From assembly GCA_902596375.1 (NCBI GenBank), contig CACJTU010000005.1, positions 21,639 to 85,638 on the forward strand: a stretch of 64,000 nt of DNA. Direction: 5' to 3'. Made by a program: the position numbers and the translations under genes. Position 1 is the stretch's first letter, and every line of letters begins with the position of its first letter. The DNA is from an uncultured Pelagibacteraceae bacterium (GTDB lineage Bacteria; Pseudomonadota; Alphaproteobacteria; Pelagibacterales; Pelagibacteraceae). Shown here in pieces: positions 9,504 through 18,449 of the stretch. The notes beneath the pieces were generated by a model. It was not told the DNA's origin, made no database searches, and saw only the letters and a list, made by a program, of their open reading frames with translations.

Positions 9504-10010
9504 ATGAGCTGGACAGAAGAAAAAGTTGAATCTCTCAAAAAATTGTGGGGTTCTGGTAAAACTGCAAGTCAAATTGCTGAAATAATCGGCGGCATATCAC
9601 GTAATGCTGTTATAGGAAAGGCCCATCGATTAAATCTTTCTGCTAAAATTAAAACTAGAACTGCTGCATCAAACCAAAATTTTGACAACTCAACTAGTGA
9701 AAAAAATACTCAAACATCTAAAAGAGGTCGTAGAAGTAAATTTAAATCATTAATTATTGAAAAAGATTTTGAGCCAGAGAATCCAAAACAATTAGAAGAA
9801 TTAACCGACAACGATTGTAAGTATCCAATAGGTCACCCAAATGAAAAAGATTTTTATTTTTGTGGAAGAACTTCCCTAAAAGACTTCAGTTACTGCAAGC
9901 TTCATCTTCTATACAGTTATCAATCGCGGGATAGCAAAAATAAAAAAGATGATCAAATTGATAAAGACGAGGTCCCAGAATTTATTGGAAAAAAAATTAA
10001 ATCAGCTTAA
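9504..10010 (+). CDS. gcrA: GcrA-family cell cycle regulator
   Basis: The N-terminus MSWTEEKVESLKKLWGSGKTASQIAEIIGG is the hallmark GcrA helix-turn-helix, followed by the conserved SRNAVIGKAHRLNL. The C-terminal part keeps the small Cys-containing segment (NDCKYPIGHPNEKDFYFCG, then YCKLH), a conserved sigma-interacting region. I use the ATG at 9504 because homologues begin at MSWT; the frame is open for 12 more upstream codons with no family match. GcrA is a transcription regulator found in alphaproteobacteria, in some of which it works with CcrM methylation. No CcrM is seen in this window. Confidence 0.93.
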   Translation: MSWTEEKVESLKKLWGSGKTASQIAEIIGGISRNAVIGKAHRLNLSAKIKTRTAASNQNFDNSTSEKNTQTSKRGRRSKFKSLIIEKDFEPENPKQLEELTDNDCKYPIGHPNEKDFYFCGRTSLKDFSYCKLHLLYSYQSRDSKNKKDDQIDKDEVPEFIGKKIKSA

Positions 10011-10999
10011 TTTTGGCTAGTTTTATTTTCTAAATCATTATTAGAAGTATATTTTTCGGTAGAAAACTGTCCACCCTCCCTCCACATATAACAATATTTT
10101 TTTACCTCTTCATCGAAGTATCTTTTGCTTGGTATGCCTATATCTGAATTAGTTTTATACTTGCCCGTTGCAATGTTAGAATAAGCTAAAAGTCTCAACT
10201 GATCTCGAGTAAGTAATGGTTTTGGCATTAATTCAAAAAATCTTGCAGACAATTCTGCAAGGGGTAAAGGGAAAGGAAGCAAAATTCTTTTTTTATCAAT
10301 AAGATTTAATAATCTTTGTAATATCTCTTTAAAAGTAATTATCTCTGGTCCAACACACTCTATAATTTTTGAATAGATATTATTAGAAATTACATGATGT
10401 ATTGTATCAGTTAAATCACTGCAAGCTATGGGGGCAAAACGAGTATTACCTCCGTAATAAATGGGAAATACAGGAAGTCTACTCAATAAAGTCATCAAGT
10501 TACAGGTAAAATTGTCCTCTACAGAGTAAACGATTGAGGGTCTTAAAATTGTCGCTAAAGGAAAGTTTTTTAAAATTTCATTCTCTCCCTCAAGTTTACT
10601 TTTGGCATAATCAGAGTCAACCGCATCATTAATTCCTAGTGCTGATAAATGAATAAAATGTTTAAGATTATATTCTTTACAAAGCTTTGCTAAAATAGAT
10701 GGAAAAACAGTGTGAATGTTTTTGAATGTACTACCTTTTTTCTGCTCAAATAAAATCCCGACTAGATTTATGCAAATATCTGCCTTTTTAAAAAGTTCCC
10801 GAATTTTGTTTTCATCAAATATATTAGCTTCTACGATATTAATAAAACCAGCGTTGCCAAGAGGCTTCAAAATAATGCCTTTTTGATGAATATTTCTTGT
10901 TACAGCAGTGACAGTATAATTATCCTTAGTCAATTTTCTTACAATAGAACGACCTATTTGTCCTGAACACCCGAAAATTAAAACATTTTTAGCTTTCAT
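10007..10999 (-). CDS. NAD(P)-binding epimerase/dehydratase-like protein (NDUFA9-like)
   Basis: An atypical short-chain dehydrogenase of about 330 residues. The N-terminal Rossmann motif is IFGCSGQIGRSIVRKL (GxxGxxG), then NLVGILFEQ and the YAKSKLEGE segment that places the YxxxK pair. ATILRPSIVYS follows, typical of the complex I NDUFA9 family and related quinone-biosynthesis proteins. The alphaproteobacterial members are of uncertain role, possibly respiratory-complex assembly. The ATG at 10999 (MKAKNVLIFG) is preferred to a TTG six bases upstream. It converges on gcrA with a 4-base overlap. Confidence 0.82.
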   Translation of the reverse strand: MKAKNVLIFGCSGQIGRSIVRKLTKDNYTVTAVTRNIHQKGIILKPLGNAGFINIVEANIFDENKIRELFKKADICINLVGILFEQKKGSTFKNIHTVFPSILAKLCKEYNLKHFIHLSALGINDAVDSDYAKSKLEGENEILKNFPLATILRPSIVYSVEDNFTCNLMTLLSRLPVFPIYYGGNTRFAPIACSDLTDTIHHVISNNIYSKIIECVGPEIITFKEILQRLLNLIDKKRILLPFPLPLAELSARFFELMPKPLLTRDQLRLLAYSNIATGKYKTNSDIGIPSKRYFDEEVKKYCYMWREGGQFSTEKYTSNNDLENKTSQN

Positions 11000-11034
11000 A
11001 GACAATTTTTTGCTTTCATATATATATATTTTAA

Positions 11035-11646
11035 ATGAGTAATAATATTCAGCTTCACAAAGGGGATATACCCGAAAACCTAAATTTGGGCAACAGAATA
11101 GCTGTTGATGGTGAATTTATGGGTCTTAATGTTAGACGAGATCCATTGTGTCTAATACAATTATCATCTGGAAATTTAGACGCACACATAATTCAATTTA
11201 ATCGAAATAATTATAACGCTCCTAATTTAGTTAAAATCTTAAGTGATGATAAAATTACAAAAATATTCCATTATTCACGTGCAGATTTAGCTCATATTAA
11301 ATATTATTTAAAAACGGATGTGAATAATATTCTAGACACCAAAATTTGCAGCAAACTGTCTAGAAGTTACTCAGATAACCATTCCTTAAAAACTCTAATA
11401 AAAGAATTCATAAATATAGATATTAGTAAGCAATTTCAAAGCTCTGATTTCGGCGGAGAATTATCACCAGCACAATTAAAATACTGCGCGAATGATGTAA
11501 TCTATCTTCATAAAATTCATGATGAGCTTTATAAAATACTTGAAAGGGAGAATAGAATTAAACTCTATGAAGATTGCTTAAAATTCGTTAAGACAAGAGT
11601 TCAACTTGATTTAGCAGAGTTTAAGGATGATATTTGGTCACATTAA
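11035..11646 (+). CDS. rnd: Ribonuclease D-like 3'-5' exonuclease
   Basis: A 203-residue DEDDy exonuclease. AVDGEFMGL near residue 24 gives the first Asp and Glu, FHYSRADLAHI near 82 the second Asp, and YCANDVIYLHKIHDEL near 150 the Tyr and last Asp of motif III. It is about half the length of enterobacterial RNase D because it lacks the C-terminal HRDC domains; this short form is normal in alphaproteobacteria. It processes tRNA and other RNA 3' ends. The stop shares one base with the kdsD start (TAATG), so the two are coupled. Confidence 0.92.
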   Translation: MSNNIQLHKGDIPENLNLGNRIAVDGEFMGLNVRRDPLCLIQLSSGNLDAHIIQFNRNNYNAPNLVKILSDDKITKIFHYSRADLAHIKYYLKTDVNNILDTKICSKLSRSYSDNHSLKTLIKEFINIDISKQFQSSDFGGELSPAQLKYCANDVIYLHKIHDELYKILERENRIKLYEDCLKFVKTRVQLDLAEFKDDIWSH

Positions 11647-12614
11647 TGAAAAGTAAAAAATTTATTTCTACCGCTAAAGATGTGATCAATCTTGAAATTA
11701 AAGCACTTCAGAAATTGAAAAAAAATATTAATAATTCATTTAATCAAGCAGTACTCCAAATTACAAAATGTCAATCAAAAGTAATTTTGTGTGGTGTTGG
11801 TAAGAGTGGTTTGATAGCATCTAAAATTGCAGCGACACTTGCATCAGTTGGAACACCATCATTTAATCTTTCAGCAAGTGAAGCTTCGCATGGAGATCTG
11901 GGTATGATTTCTAAAAAAGATATTTTAATACTCATAAGCAACTCAGGTGAAACTAGTGAGCTTAAAAATATAATTCAATTCGCAAATAGAAACAAAGTAT
12001 TACTAATTGGTATAGTTTCAAAAAAAGATTCAATTTTATATAAAGCTTCAGACATTAAGCTTTTAATTCCAGTTGTTAAAGAAGCTGGAGGGATTGTGCC
12101 CACAGCTTCAACTACCACTCAACTTGCTCTTGGAGATGCGCTAGCTATTGCAGTTATGCAAAATAAAAAGTTTGGAAAAATACAATTTAAAAAATTACAC
12201 CCAGCAGGTAGTCTTGGAGCACAATTGAAAACAGTTGAAGACATAATGATTACTGGCACTGCAATACCGTTCGTCGATGAAAATATGGAAATAAGCAAAG
12301 CTTTAAAGGTATTAAATAAAAAAAAATTGGGACTTCTAATAGTCAGAAACAAACATAAAAACTTGACTGGTATTTTAGTCGATGGCGAAATAAGAAGGTT
12401 TAGTCAAAAAAACCTAGATTTTAAATCATTACTTGTTAAAAATGTGATGACAAAAAAACCTATCACAATTGATAGAAATGAGCTGGCGGCCAAGGCATTG
12501 TCAGTCATGAACAGCGAAAGGATCACGTCTCTGATTGTGGTAAATAAAAAGAGACCTTTAAAAACTATTGGGGTTGTTCACGTTCACACAATTTTACAAT
12601 CAAATATTTCTTAA
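11646..12614 (+). CDS. kdsD: Arabinose-5-phosphate isomerase (KpsF/GutQ family)
   Basis: Interconverts ribulose-5-phosphate and arabinose-5-phosphate, the first KDO precursor. The N-terminal SIS domain carries ILCGVGKSGLIASKIAATLASVGTP, SASEASHGDLGMI and ILISNSGETSEL. The sequence ends with paired CBS domains, beginning at VEDIMI near residue 198 and at VKNVMTKKP near 270. I start it at the ATG at 11646 (MKSKKFISTA), overlapping the rnd stop by one base; a GTG-type extension into rnd is unlikely. It opens the LPS part of the run, followed directly by lptC and lptB. Confidence 0.94.
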   Translation: MKSKKFISTAKDVINLEIKALQKLKKNINNSFNQAVLQITKCQSKVILCGVGKSGLIASKIAATLASVGTPSFNLSASEASHGDLGMISKKDILILISNSGETSELKNIIQFANRNKVLLIGIVSKKDSILYKASDIKLLIPVVKEAGGIVPTASTTTQLALGDALAIAVMQNKKFGKIQFKKLHPAGSLGAQLKTVEDIMITGTAIPFVDENMEISKALKVLNKKKLGLLIVRNKHKNLTGILVDGEIRRFSQKNLDFKSLLVKNVMTKKPITIDRNELAAKALSVMNSERITSLIVVNKKRPLKTIGVVHVHTILQSNIS

Positions 12615-13190
12615 ATGTCAGGGAAAAAAATTGTAAAAATTTTTCTAATCATAGCTGCCTCGATAATTGTATTTGTTTTACTATATTTTAATATTAACAA
12701 AAATAAAAAAGAATTTAATCAAGTTGAAATTAATACCAAAGAAGAAAATTATAGTTCTAATATTATCAATGGAGTTAATTACACGTCAAAAGATTCAAAA
12801 GGTAATGAATATATTATTAATGCAGAAAAAGGTGAGATCGATATCACTAATAGCAATGTTATATATTTAACTAAAGTAAATGCATTAATTAAGTTAGAAA
12901 ATTCTGAAAATGTAACTGTGACTTCTAATTTTGGAAAATACAATATTAATAACTATGACACAATATTTTCAAGAAATGTAATAATTAAATACTTAAATAA
13001 CAAAATCACTGGTGATTATGCAGATTTTTCTTTAGGCAGAAATTCAATGATCATTTCAAAAAATGTGTTTTATTCTAATTCCGAAAACATTTTAAAATCT
13101 GATGCAATTAGTATAAATATCGAAACAAAAGATACAAAAATTTTTATGTATGAAGCAAATAAAAAAGTTAACATAAAAAGCAAAAATTAA
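12615..13190 (+). CDS. lptC: LPS export protein LptC
   Basis: A 191-residue bitopic protein. Residues 5-25 form one N-terminal membrane helix and the rest is a strand-rich periplasmic domain (NGVNYTSKDSKGNEYIINA, then ITGDYADFSLGRN), matching the LptC fold pattern. LptC passes lipopolysaccharide from the LptBFG transporter to LptA. It starts on the base after kdsD stops and ends one base before lptB. A separate lptA, often found between lptC and lptB, is absent. Sequence identity in this family is low, so the assignment leans on context as well as topology. Confidence 0.85.
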   Translation: MSGKKIVKIFLIIAASIIVFVLLYFNINKNKKEFNQVEINTKEENYSSNIINGVNYTSKDSKGNEYIINAEKGEIDITNSNVIYLTKVNALIKLENSENVTVTSNFGKYNINNYDTIFSRNVIIKYLNNKITGDYADFSLGRNSMIISKNVFYSNSENILKSDAISINIETKDTKIFMYEANKKVNIKSKN

Positions 13191-13191
13191 A

Positions 13192-13968
13192 ATGGCAATA
13201 ATTAAAAAATTTCGTATTCGCAGTTTTAAAAAATTAGATACAGTAATTGAGTTTGAGAACGTATCTTTATCATTTGGAAATAGATTAATTTTAGACAATT
13301 TAAATTTTAAGATAAATAAAGGCTCTATACATGGTATGCTTGGCCCTAATGGCGCTGGGAAAAGTACAATCTTTAATTTAATTACAGGGTTACTTAAGCC
13401 AGATAGTGGAACAATAAAAATTTTTGGGGAAGATGTTACTCATTATCCAGTTTATATTAGAACAAGAAAATTCTCAACTTCTTACTGCCCGCAATATAAT
13501 GGCTTCTTCACCGACTTAACACTTCTTGATAATTTGAGGGCTATCAGTGAAATTGTTATTGAAAATAAAAATTATAGAACAGAAAAAATAAACTATCTAA
13601 TCTCTAAATTTGAATTTGATAATATAAAAGATATTAAAGCACGTTTCTTGTCTGGAGGACAGAAGAAGCGCCTAATCATCGCAATGGCTCTTTTAAGTGA
13701 TCCAAAAATACTTCTATTGGACGAAGTTTATGCTGCCCTTGACGTCCTCACTATTAAAATGATGCAGGAAATAATTGTAAATTTACAACAAGAATATGGT
13801 ATAACTACATGTCTATGCGACCACCAAGCCCGTGACCTCTTGGCAACTTGTGACATCGCCATGATACTCAGTAATGGAAAAATTGTTGCTGAAGAAACAC
13901 CTTCTAATTTGGTAAAAGATATAAATGCAAGAAATGCTTACTTTGGTGAAAATTTTAAATTCAATTAA
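13192..13968 (+). CDS. lptB: LPS export ABC transporter ATP-binding protein LptB
   Basis: A 258-residue cytoplasmic ATPase. Walker A is GPNGAGKST (residues 52-60), the signature is LSGGQKKR (near 155), and Walker B KILLLDE is followed by Val where LptB normally has Pro. The H-loop His lies in LCDHQARDLL and the C-terminal ARNAYFGENF matches the LptB tail. It energises LPS extraction with LptF and LptG, which are not in this window. It follows lptC by one base and precedes aroA by five. Confidence 0.93.
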   Translation: MAIIKKFRIRSFKKLDTVIEFENVSLSFGNRLILDNLNFKINKGSIHGMLGPNGAGKSTIFNLITGLLKPDSGTIKIFGEDVTHYPVYIRTRKFSTSYCPQYNGFFTDLTLLDNLRAISEIVIENKNYRTEKINYLISKFEFDNIKDIKARFLSGGQKKRLIIAMALLSDPKILLLDEVYAALDVLTIKMMQEIIVNLQQEYGITTCLCDHQARDLLATCDIAMILSNGKIVAEETPSNLVKDINARNAYFGENFKFN

Positions 13969-13973
13969 TTTCA

Positions 13974-15296
13974 ATGCCAAATTCAGTAGTAATTCATAGT
14001 AAAATAAAAAAATTTAAAAAAATTATTTCAGTAAGTGGTGATAAAAGCATTAGCATAAGATGGGTGCTATTTTCCTCTCTCGCTAAAGGAGTATCAAAAG
14101 CAAAAAACTTACTACTTTCAGAAGATGTTTTGGCTGCAATAAAAACTATTAGAAAACTAGGAATTAGATCAGAAATAAAAAAGAATGAGTGTAAAATTTA
14201 TGGAAAAGGAATTAATGGATATAAATACAAAAAAAATCTTACACTGAATGCTGAAAATTCTGGAACTCTTGGAAGATTAATACTTGGCTTATTAATCAAC
14301 TCTTCAAAACCAATTAAATTAATCGGAGATAATAGTTTATCAAAAAGAGATTTTAAAAGAATTGCAGACCCTTTAACAAAATTTGGAGCAAAATTTAATT
14401 TAAAAAATAATAAAAATTTACCTTTAACTATATTTGGTTCAAAAGAACTTAAGCCTATTAAATTCACTGAAAAAAAAGGGTCCGCTCAAGTAAAAAGTTC
14501 AGTAATTTTTGCTGGTATGAGAACTAACGGTTTAACATTCATAAAAGCAAAGAAATCTAGAAATCATACTGAGTCCATGAGTAAATATCTTAATTTACCT
14601 TTAAAAGTGATTAGTAAAAAAAATTATGACAAAATTTATGTATCGAAAGTAAAAAAAATAAAAAATTTAAATTATAATATACCTTCTGATATTAGTTCTG
14701 GTGCTTTTTTTATGGTTTTAACTGCCTTGTCTGAAAACTCTCAACTAGTTATCAAAAATGTAAATATAAATCCATCAAGAATTGGGATAATTACAATTCT
14801 AAAAAAAATGGGCGTAAAAATATCTTTTCAAAACAAAAAAAATTATAAAGGCGAAAAAATTGCAGATATAAAAATTAAAGGTGCAAAATTAATTAAACCA
14901 ATCAATTGTCCTGCTAGGTTAAATTCAAGCGCTATCGATGAATTTTTAGTCATCTGGATTTTAGCTGCTAAGGCTAAAGGTATATCTTATTTTAAAAATT
15001 TAGAAGAATTGAATAAAAAAGAAAGTCCTAGACTTATTTGGGGTTCAAGAATTTTAAATAAGATGGGTGTAAAAAATATTGTAACCAAAAATTCAATTAA
15101 AATTTATGGTAACCCGAACTTAAAAATTAATAAAAAAATTATAATTAAAAATTATTTGAAAGATCATAGAGTATTTATGACAAGTGTAATTGCTGCATTA
15201 TCTTTTGGAGGAGAATGGAGTATAGCTAATCCTGAATCGATAAAAACCTCATTTCCTAATTTCTTAAAATTAATAAATGAATTAAAAAAACAATGA
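13974..15296 (+). CDS. aroA: 3-phosphoshikimate 1-carboxyvinyltransferase (EPSP synthase)
   Basis: Joins phosphoenolpyruvate to shikimate-3-phosphate. The 440 residues include the substrate loop VSGDKSISIRWVLFSSLAKG, NAENSGTLGRLILGLL (the conserved N-x-G-T-x-x-R), and IPSDISSGAFFMV near 240. ESPRLIWGSRIL near 350 and the C-terminal KDHRVFMTSVIAAL are also conserved. It is much richer in lysine than most homologues, as other proteins here are. The stop overlaps the first codon of the cmk remnant (ATGA), the normal aroA-cmk junction. aroK and aroB of the same pathway are at 62.3-63.9 kb. Confidence 0.95.
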   Translation: MPNSVVIHSKIKKFKKIISVSGDKSISIRWVLFSSLAKGVSKAKNLLLSEDVLAAIKTIRKLGIRSEIKKNECKIYGKGINGYKYKKNLTLNAENSGTLGRLILGLLINSSKPIKLIGDNSLSKRDFKRIADPLTKFGAKFNLKNNKNLPLTIFGSKELKPIKFTEKKGSAQVKSSVIFAGMRTNGLTFIKAKKSRNHTESMSKYLNLPLKVISKKNYDKIYVSKVKKIKNLNYNIPSDISSGAFFMVLTALSENSQLVIKNVNINPSRIGIITILKKMGVKISFQNKKNYKGEKIADIKIKGAKLIKPINCPARLNSSAIDEFLVIWILAAKAKGISYFKNLEELNKKESPRLIWGSRILNKMGVKNIVTKNSIKIYGNPNLKINKKIIIKNYLKDHRVFMTSVIAALSFGGEWSIANPESIKTSFPNFLKLINELKKQ

Positions 15297-15732
15297 AAAA
15301 ACGAAGTGACATATTATTAAAGGTAACAATCGATAGTCCAGCGATGGCAGTTGCTGGCACACAAGCAAAACTTATTGGTAAGCACTAATAATTACTGGTC
15401 TTGTAAACAGGCCGTGTCTATCGTTTCGTTGTAAATATTAGATTACTCCTGTTTGGATGGCCGTGATATCGGATCTGAAGTCGTAAAGAATGCGGATGTA
15501 AAATTCTACATAACTGCTAATTTAAAAGTAAGAGCTAAAGGCAAAAAATAAAAAGATAACGTATAAAGATGTCCTAAAAAGCATTAAAAAACGTGATAAA
15601 AGTGATAAAAATAGAAAGATTTCGCCCCTTAAAAAAACTAAAGATATGGTATTGCTGAATTGCAGTTCAGAGTCTATAAGCAGCTGCTTTATGAAAATAA
15701 AAAAAATAATAGATAGGAAAATTTATAATTAA
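15293..15732 (+). pseudogene. cmk: Decayed cytidylate kinase gene
   Basis: Four segments resembling Cmk survive in the right order but in three reading frames. Frame 1 starts at 15293 with VTIDSPAMAVAGTQAKLIGKH and stops at 15386; the P-loop GPAxSGKGT has become SPAMAVAGT, losing the Lys. TGRVYRFVVNI (15407-15439) continues frame 1. DGRDIGSEVVKNADVKFYIT starts at 15456 in a second frame and runs to a stop at 15549. The C-terminal part, with ITYKDVLKSIKKRDKSD, is in the third frame (15553-15732). About 100 residues between the second and third segments are deleted. Both operon junctions persist: ATGA with aroA, TAATG with rpsA. Confidence 0.9.
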
Positions 15733-17483
15733 TGGAAATAGAAGTTTATCCAAGCTCAACTACAGCCTCTCAAGAAGAATTCAAAGAATTATTGAAATCA
15801 GAATTTTCAAAAAATAAAAACGTAGAAGAAGGAAAAGTAATTGAATGTACAGTAAAAAAGATTACTGACAATTATTGTTATCTTTCCGCTGATGGACTGA
15901 AGCAAGAACCTGTTTTAGATACAAGGGAATTATCTGCACACGGTTTACTAGACAAAATTAAAGAAAATAGCAAAATTGAAGTGCTCCTCGAACGTCTCGA
16001 ACACCCAAAGACAGGTGAAATAATTGTATCTTATGAAAAGGCTGTCAAATTGGCTGGGTGGAAACGTATCGTCGAGCTTCATAAACAAGAAGAGCCTGTA
16101 AACGGGAAAATTTTAAGACGTTGTAAGGGAGGGGCTGAGGTTTCATTAATAGATTTGGGACTCGTGGCGTTTCTACCAGGCAGCATGATAGACGAAGCTC
16201 CAATGAAAAACTTTGATCATTTAATTGGTCAACCACAAAAATTTGCCATCGTCAAGCTGGACATGCAAAGAGGTAATGTAGTAGTTTCAAGAAAACATAT
16301 AATAAATTCTTTCAAAACAGCTGATAAGAAAAAGCTAATAGAAGGCTTTAAAGAAGGCGATGTTGTTACTGGTACATGTAAACAGTTAACTTCGTTTGGA
16401 GCTTTTTTTAGTCTAGATAATGGTCTAGACGTCTTGTGTCACACTAGTGAATTAAGCTACTCACGTGTCAATCACCCTAATGAGGTCGTTTCGGAGGGCC
16501 AAAAAAAACAGCTAAAAATTATTGGTGTAGATTTAGAGAAGCTGCAGTTATCGACGTCAATTCGAGGTTTACTGCCAGACCCATTTGATAATATTGATAA
16601 GTATGAAGAAGGAAAAATTTACAAATGCAAAATTATAAAGTTGACGGAATTTGGTTTCTTTGCGACTCTCGAAGAGAATTTAGTCTGTCTATGTCATCAA
16701 TCAACTTTTTCTCATACAAAAAAAAATATTGCAGCTAAAAAATTATTTTCGGTAGGTCAAGAAATAGATTTAGCGATAACAGAAATACAAAAAGATCAGA
16801 GAAGAATTTCACTTAGTTACAAGGATACAATTCCTAACCCATTTGAAGAATTTTCAAAAAAATACAAAGTGGGAGACATACTTAATGCTAAAATAGTTTC
16901 TAAGAATGAATACTCATTATTCGTTAAAGTAGATGATATTAAAGACTTAGATATTTTCGTGCATTCAAATAACTTGGTATGGACTGGCAATAGCGATGAA
17001 GAGTTAGCTAAATATAAAGTTGGAGATAGTCTTAAAGTCAGACTTTTAGAGTATAACCAAGAAGAACAAAAAATTAGAGGGGGTGTAAGAGAAGCACTTG
17101 GGCCTGACCCAATTTTATTTTTTGAAGATAAAAATGTTAATGACGTAATTTCTTGTAAAGTTATTTCAGCAGACAAGAAATTAGGTTTAAAAGTTCAACC
17201 AATTGGATGTGAATTAGATTTTATTATTAAAAAGTCTGCTATAAGTTCAAATCCTGCTGATGCTCGCGTAGAACGTTGGACTGGTGGTGAAACTCTTGAC
17301 GTTGCGATTGCAGAAAAAGATTTAAAGAAGCGAAAGATAGTTCTTTCAATTAAACTCTTAGAGCAGCTTGAAAAAGCTGAAGCTTTGGAAAAATACGGAG
17401 CTGAGTCTGGCTCTGGAAGATCACTTCCATTTAGTGGTCTCGCCGATACGCTAAAACAAAAAGAAGAAGATAATAAAGAATAG
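15732..17483 (+). CDS. rpsA: 30S ribosomal protein S1
   Basis: A 583-residue protein built of repeated S1 (OB-fold) domains. Clear repeats include GKILRRCKGGAEVSLIDLG, VTGTCKQLTSFGAFFSLDNG and YKCKIIKLTEFGFFATLEE. Each is followed by linker motifs of the DxxRGNVVVSRKH or DQRRISLSYK type. S1 recruits mRNA to the small subunit, especially leaders without a strong Shine-Dalgarno sequence, which are common here. Its ATG shares one base with the final stop of the cmk remnant, so some coupling could persist across the dead gene. The ihfB gene follows after 11 bases. Confidence 0.96.
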   Translation: MEIEVYPSSTTASQEEFKELLKSEFSKNKNVEEGKVIECTVKKITDNYCYLSADGLKQEPVLDTRELSAHGLLDKIKENSKIEVLLERLEHPKTGEIIVSYEKAVKLAGWKRIVELHKQEEPVNGKILRRCKGGAEVSLIDLGLVAFLPGSMIDEAPMKNFDHLIGQPQKFAIVKLDMQRGNVVVSRKHIINSFKTADKKKLIEGFKEGDVVTGTCKQLTSFGAFFSLDNGLDVLCHTSELSYSRVNHPNEVVSEGQKKQLKIIGVDLEKLQLSTSIRGLLPDPFDNIDKYEEGKIYKCKIIKLTEFGFFATLEENLVCLCHQSTFSHTKKNIAAKKLFSVGQEIDLAITEIQKDQRRISLSYKDTIPNPFEEFSKKYKVGDILNAKIVSKNEYSLFVKVDDIKDLDIFVHSNNLVWTGNSDEELAKYKVGDSLKVRLLEYNQEEQKIRGGVREALGPDPILFFEDKNVNDVISCKVISADKKLGLKVQPIGCELDFIIKKSAISSNPADARVERWTGGETLDVAIAEKDLKKRKIVLSIKLLEQLEKAEALEKYGAESGSGRSLPFSGLADTLKQKEEDNKE

Positions 17484-17494
17484 AGACTATTTAA

Positions 17495-17788
17495 TTGGCA
17501 GTAGTAAAATCAAAACTTCTAAAACAACTCAAAAAAAACTGGCCTAACTTTTCCTTATATAATCTAAATAAGATGACAGATATTGTGCTTAATGAAATAA
17601 AAAGAGCCCTAAGAAGAGGTGATCGGGTTGAATTAAGATCTGATCTAGGAATTTTTTATACTAAAGTTCAGCGGGCAAGAATATCTCGTAATCCACGCAC
17701 AGGAGAGAAGGTAAACACACCTTCAAAACGCACAATAAACTTCAAGATGTCTAAAGAAATGTTTAAAAAGATAAATAATGAAGAGTAA
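17495..17788 (+). CDS. ihfB: Integration host factor subunit beta
   Basis: A 97-residue HU/IHF-family DNA-bending protein. The beta-arm segment VELRSDLGIFYTKVQRARISRNPRTGEKV shows the Arg-Asn-Pro tip that intercalates into DNA, and the RNPRTGE signature is intact. The start is a TTG at 17495, reading as (M)AVVKSKLLKQL, which matches homologues; no in-frame ATG lies nearby. The rpsA-ihfB adjacency is standard in Proteobacteria. The end overlaps pyrF by 11 bases. No ihfA is present in the window. Confidence 0.93.
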   Translation: MAVVKSKLLKQLKKNWPNFSLYNLNKMTDIVLNEIKRALRRGDRVELRSDLGIFYTKVQRARISRNPRTGEKVNTPSKRTINFKMSKEMFKKINNEE

Positions 17789-18449
17789 GATATTTATAGC
17801 ATGTGATACAACCAGCGTTTCAAAAGTTAAAAAAATAATAAAAAGTACTCAAATATCAAAATTGAAAATTGGTTACAAATTTGGACTAGAATTTTTAAAC
17901 TCTAAAAATGGAAGAAAGTTTGTATCGAAATTAAAAAATCAAATCACATTTGGAGATTTTAAGTTCTCAGATATTCCTAACACCTGTGTATCAGCAGTAA
18001 AAACAATTAAAGATCTTAATTTTAATTATTGTACTATGCACATAAGTTCAGGTTTAGAAGCCTTAAAAGAAGCTAAAAAAGTTTCTGGAAAAACTAAAAT
18101 AGTTGGTGTTTCAATTCTAACTTCTTTAGATAACAAGGCTTTAAAAGAAATAGGTTACAATAAAGATGTAAAAAAATTAGTGGTTCATCAGGCAAAACTT
18201 GCTCAAAAAGCAAATTTAGACGCTATAGTGTGTAGTGCACAAGAAGTAAAAATTGTAAGAAAAGTTTTTAAAAAAGAAATTATTACTCCCGGAATAAGAT
18301 TTAATTCAGAAAAAGGAGATCAAAAAAGAGTTCTAACTCCAAAAGCAGCATTTAACAATGGTAGTGATTGGCTGGTAATCGGAAGACCTATTACTAAAGG
18401 AAATATTAAAAATAATATTAAAAAATTAATTGATCATTTAAACTTATGA
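17778..18449 (+). CDS. pyrF: Orotidine 5'-phosphate decarboxylase
   Basis: Final step of UMP synthesis. The 223-residue TIM barrel opens with FIACDTTSVSKVKKII (substrate Asp) and has IGYKFGLEFL. The catalytic tetrad segment FGDFKFSDIPNT corresponds to DxKxxDIPNT of the family, with the first D-x-K preserved. ITPGIRF and WLVIGRPITKG form the phosphate-binding end. It overlaps ihfB at its start and trpF at its end by 4 bases, in the usual alphaproteobacterial pyrF-trpF arrangement. Confidence 0.94.
   Translation: MKSKIFIACDTTSVSKVKKIIKSTQISKLKIGYKFGLEFLNSKNGRKFVSKLKNQITFGDFKFSDIPNTCVSAVKTIKDLNFNYCTMHISSGLEALKEAKKVSGKTKIVGVSILTSLDNKALKEIGYNKDVKKLVVHQAKLAQKANLDAIVCSAQEVKIVRKVFKKEIITPGIRFNSEKGDQKRVLTPKAAFNNGSDWLVIGRPITKGNIKNNIKKLIDHLNL

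Noticed and set aside
12615-13190. lptC gene as LptA
   Set aside because: It has an uncleaved N-terminal membrane helix and LptC-like length, whereas LptA has a cleaved signal peptide.
13092-13298. Minus-strand frame across the lptC/lptB junction
   Set aside because: It spans two well-supported genes and has no recognisable domain or start signal.
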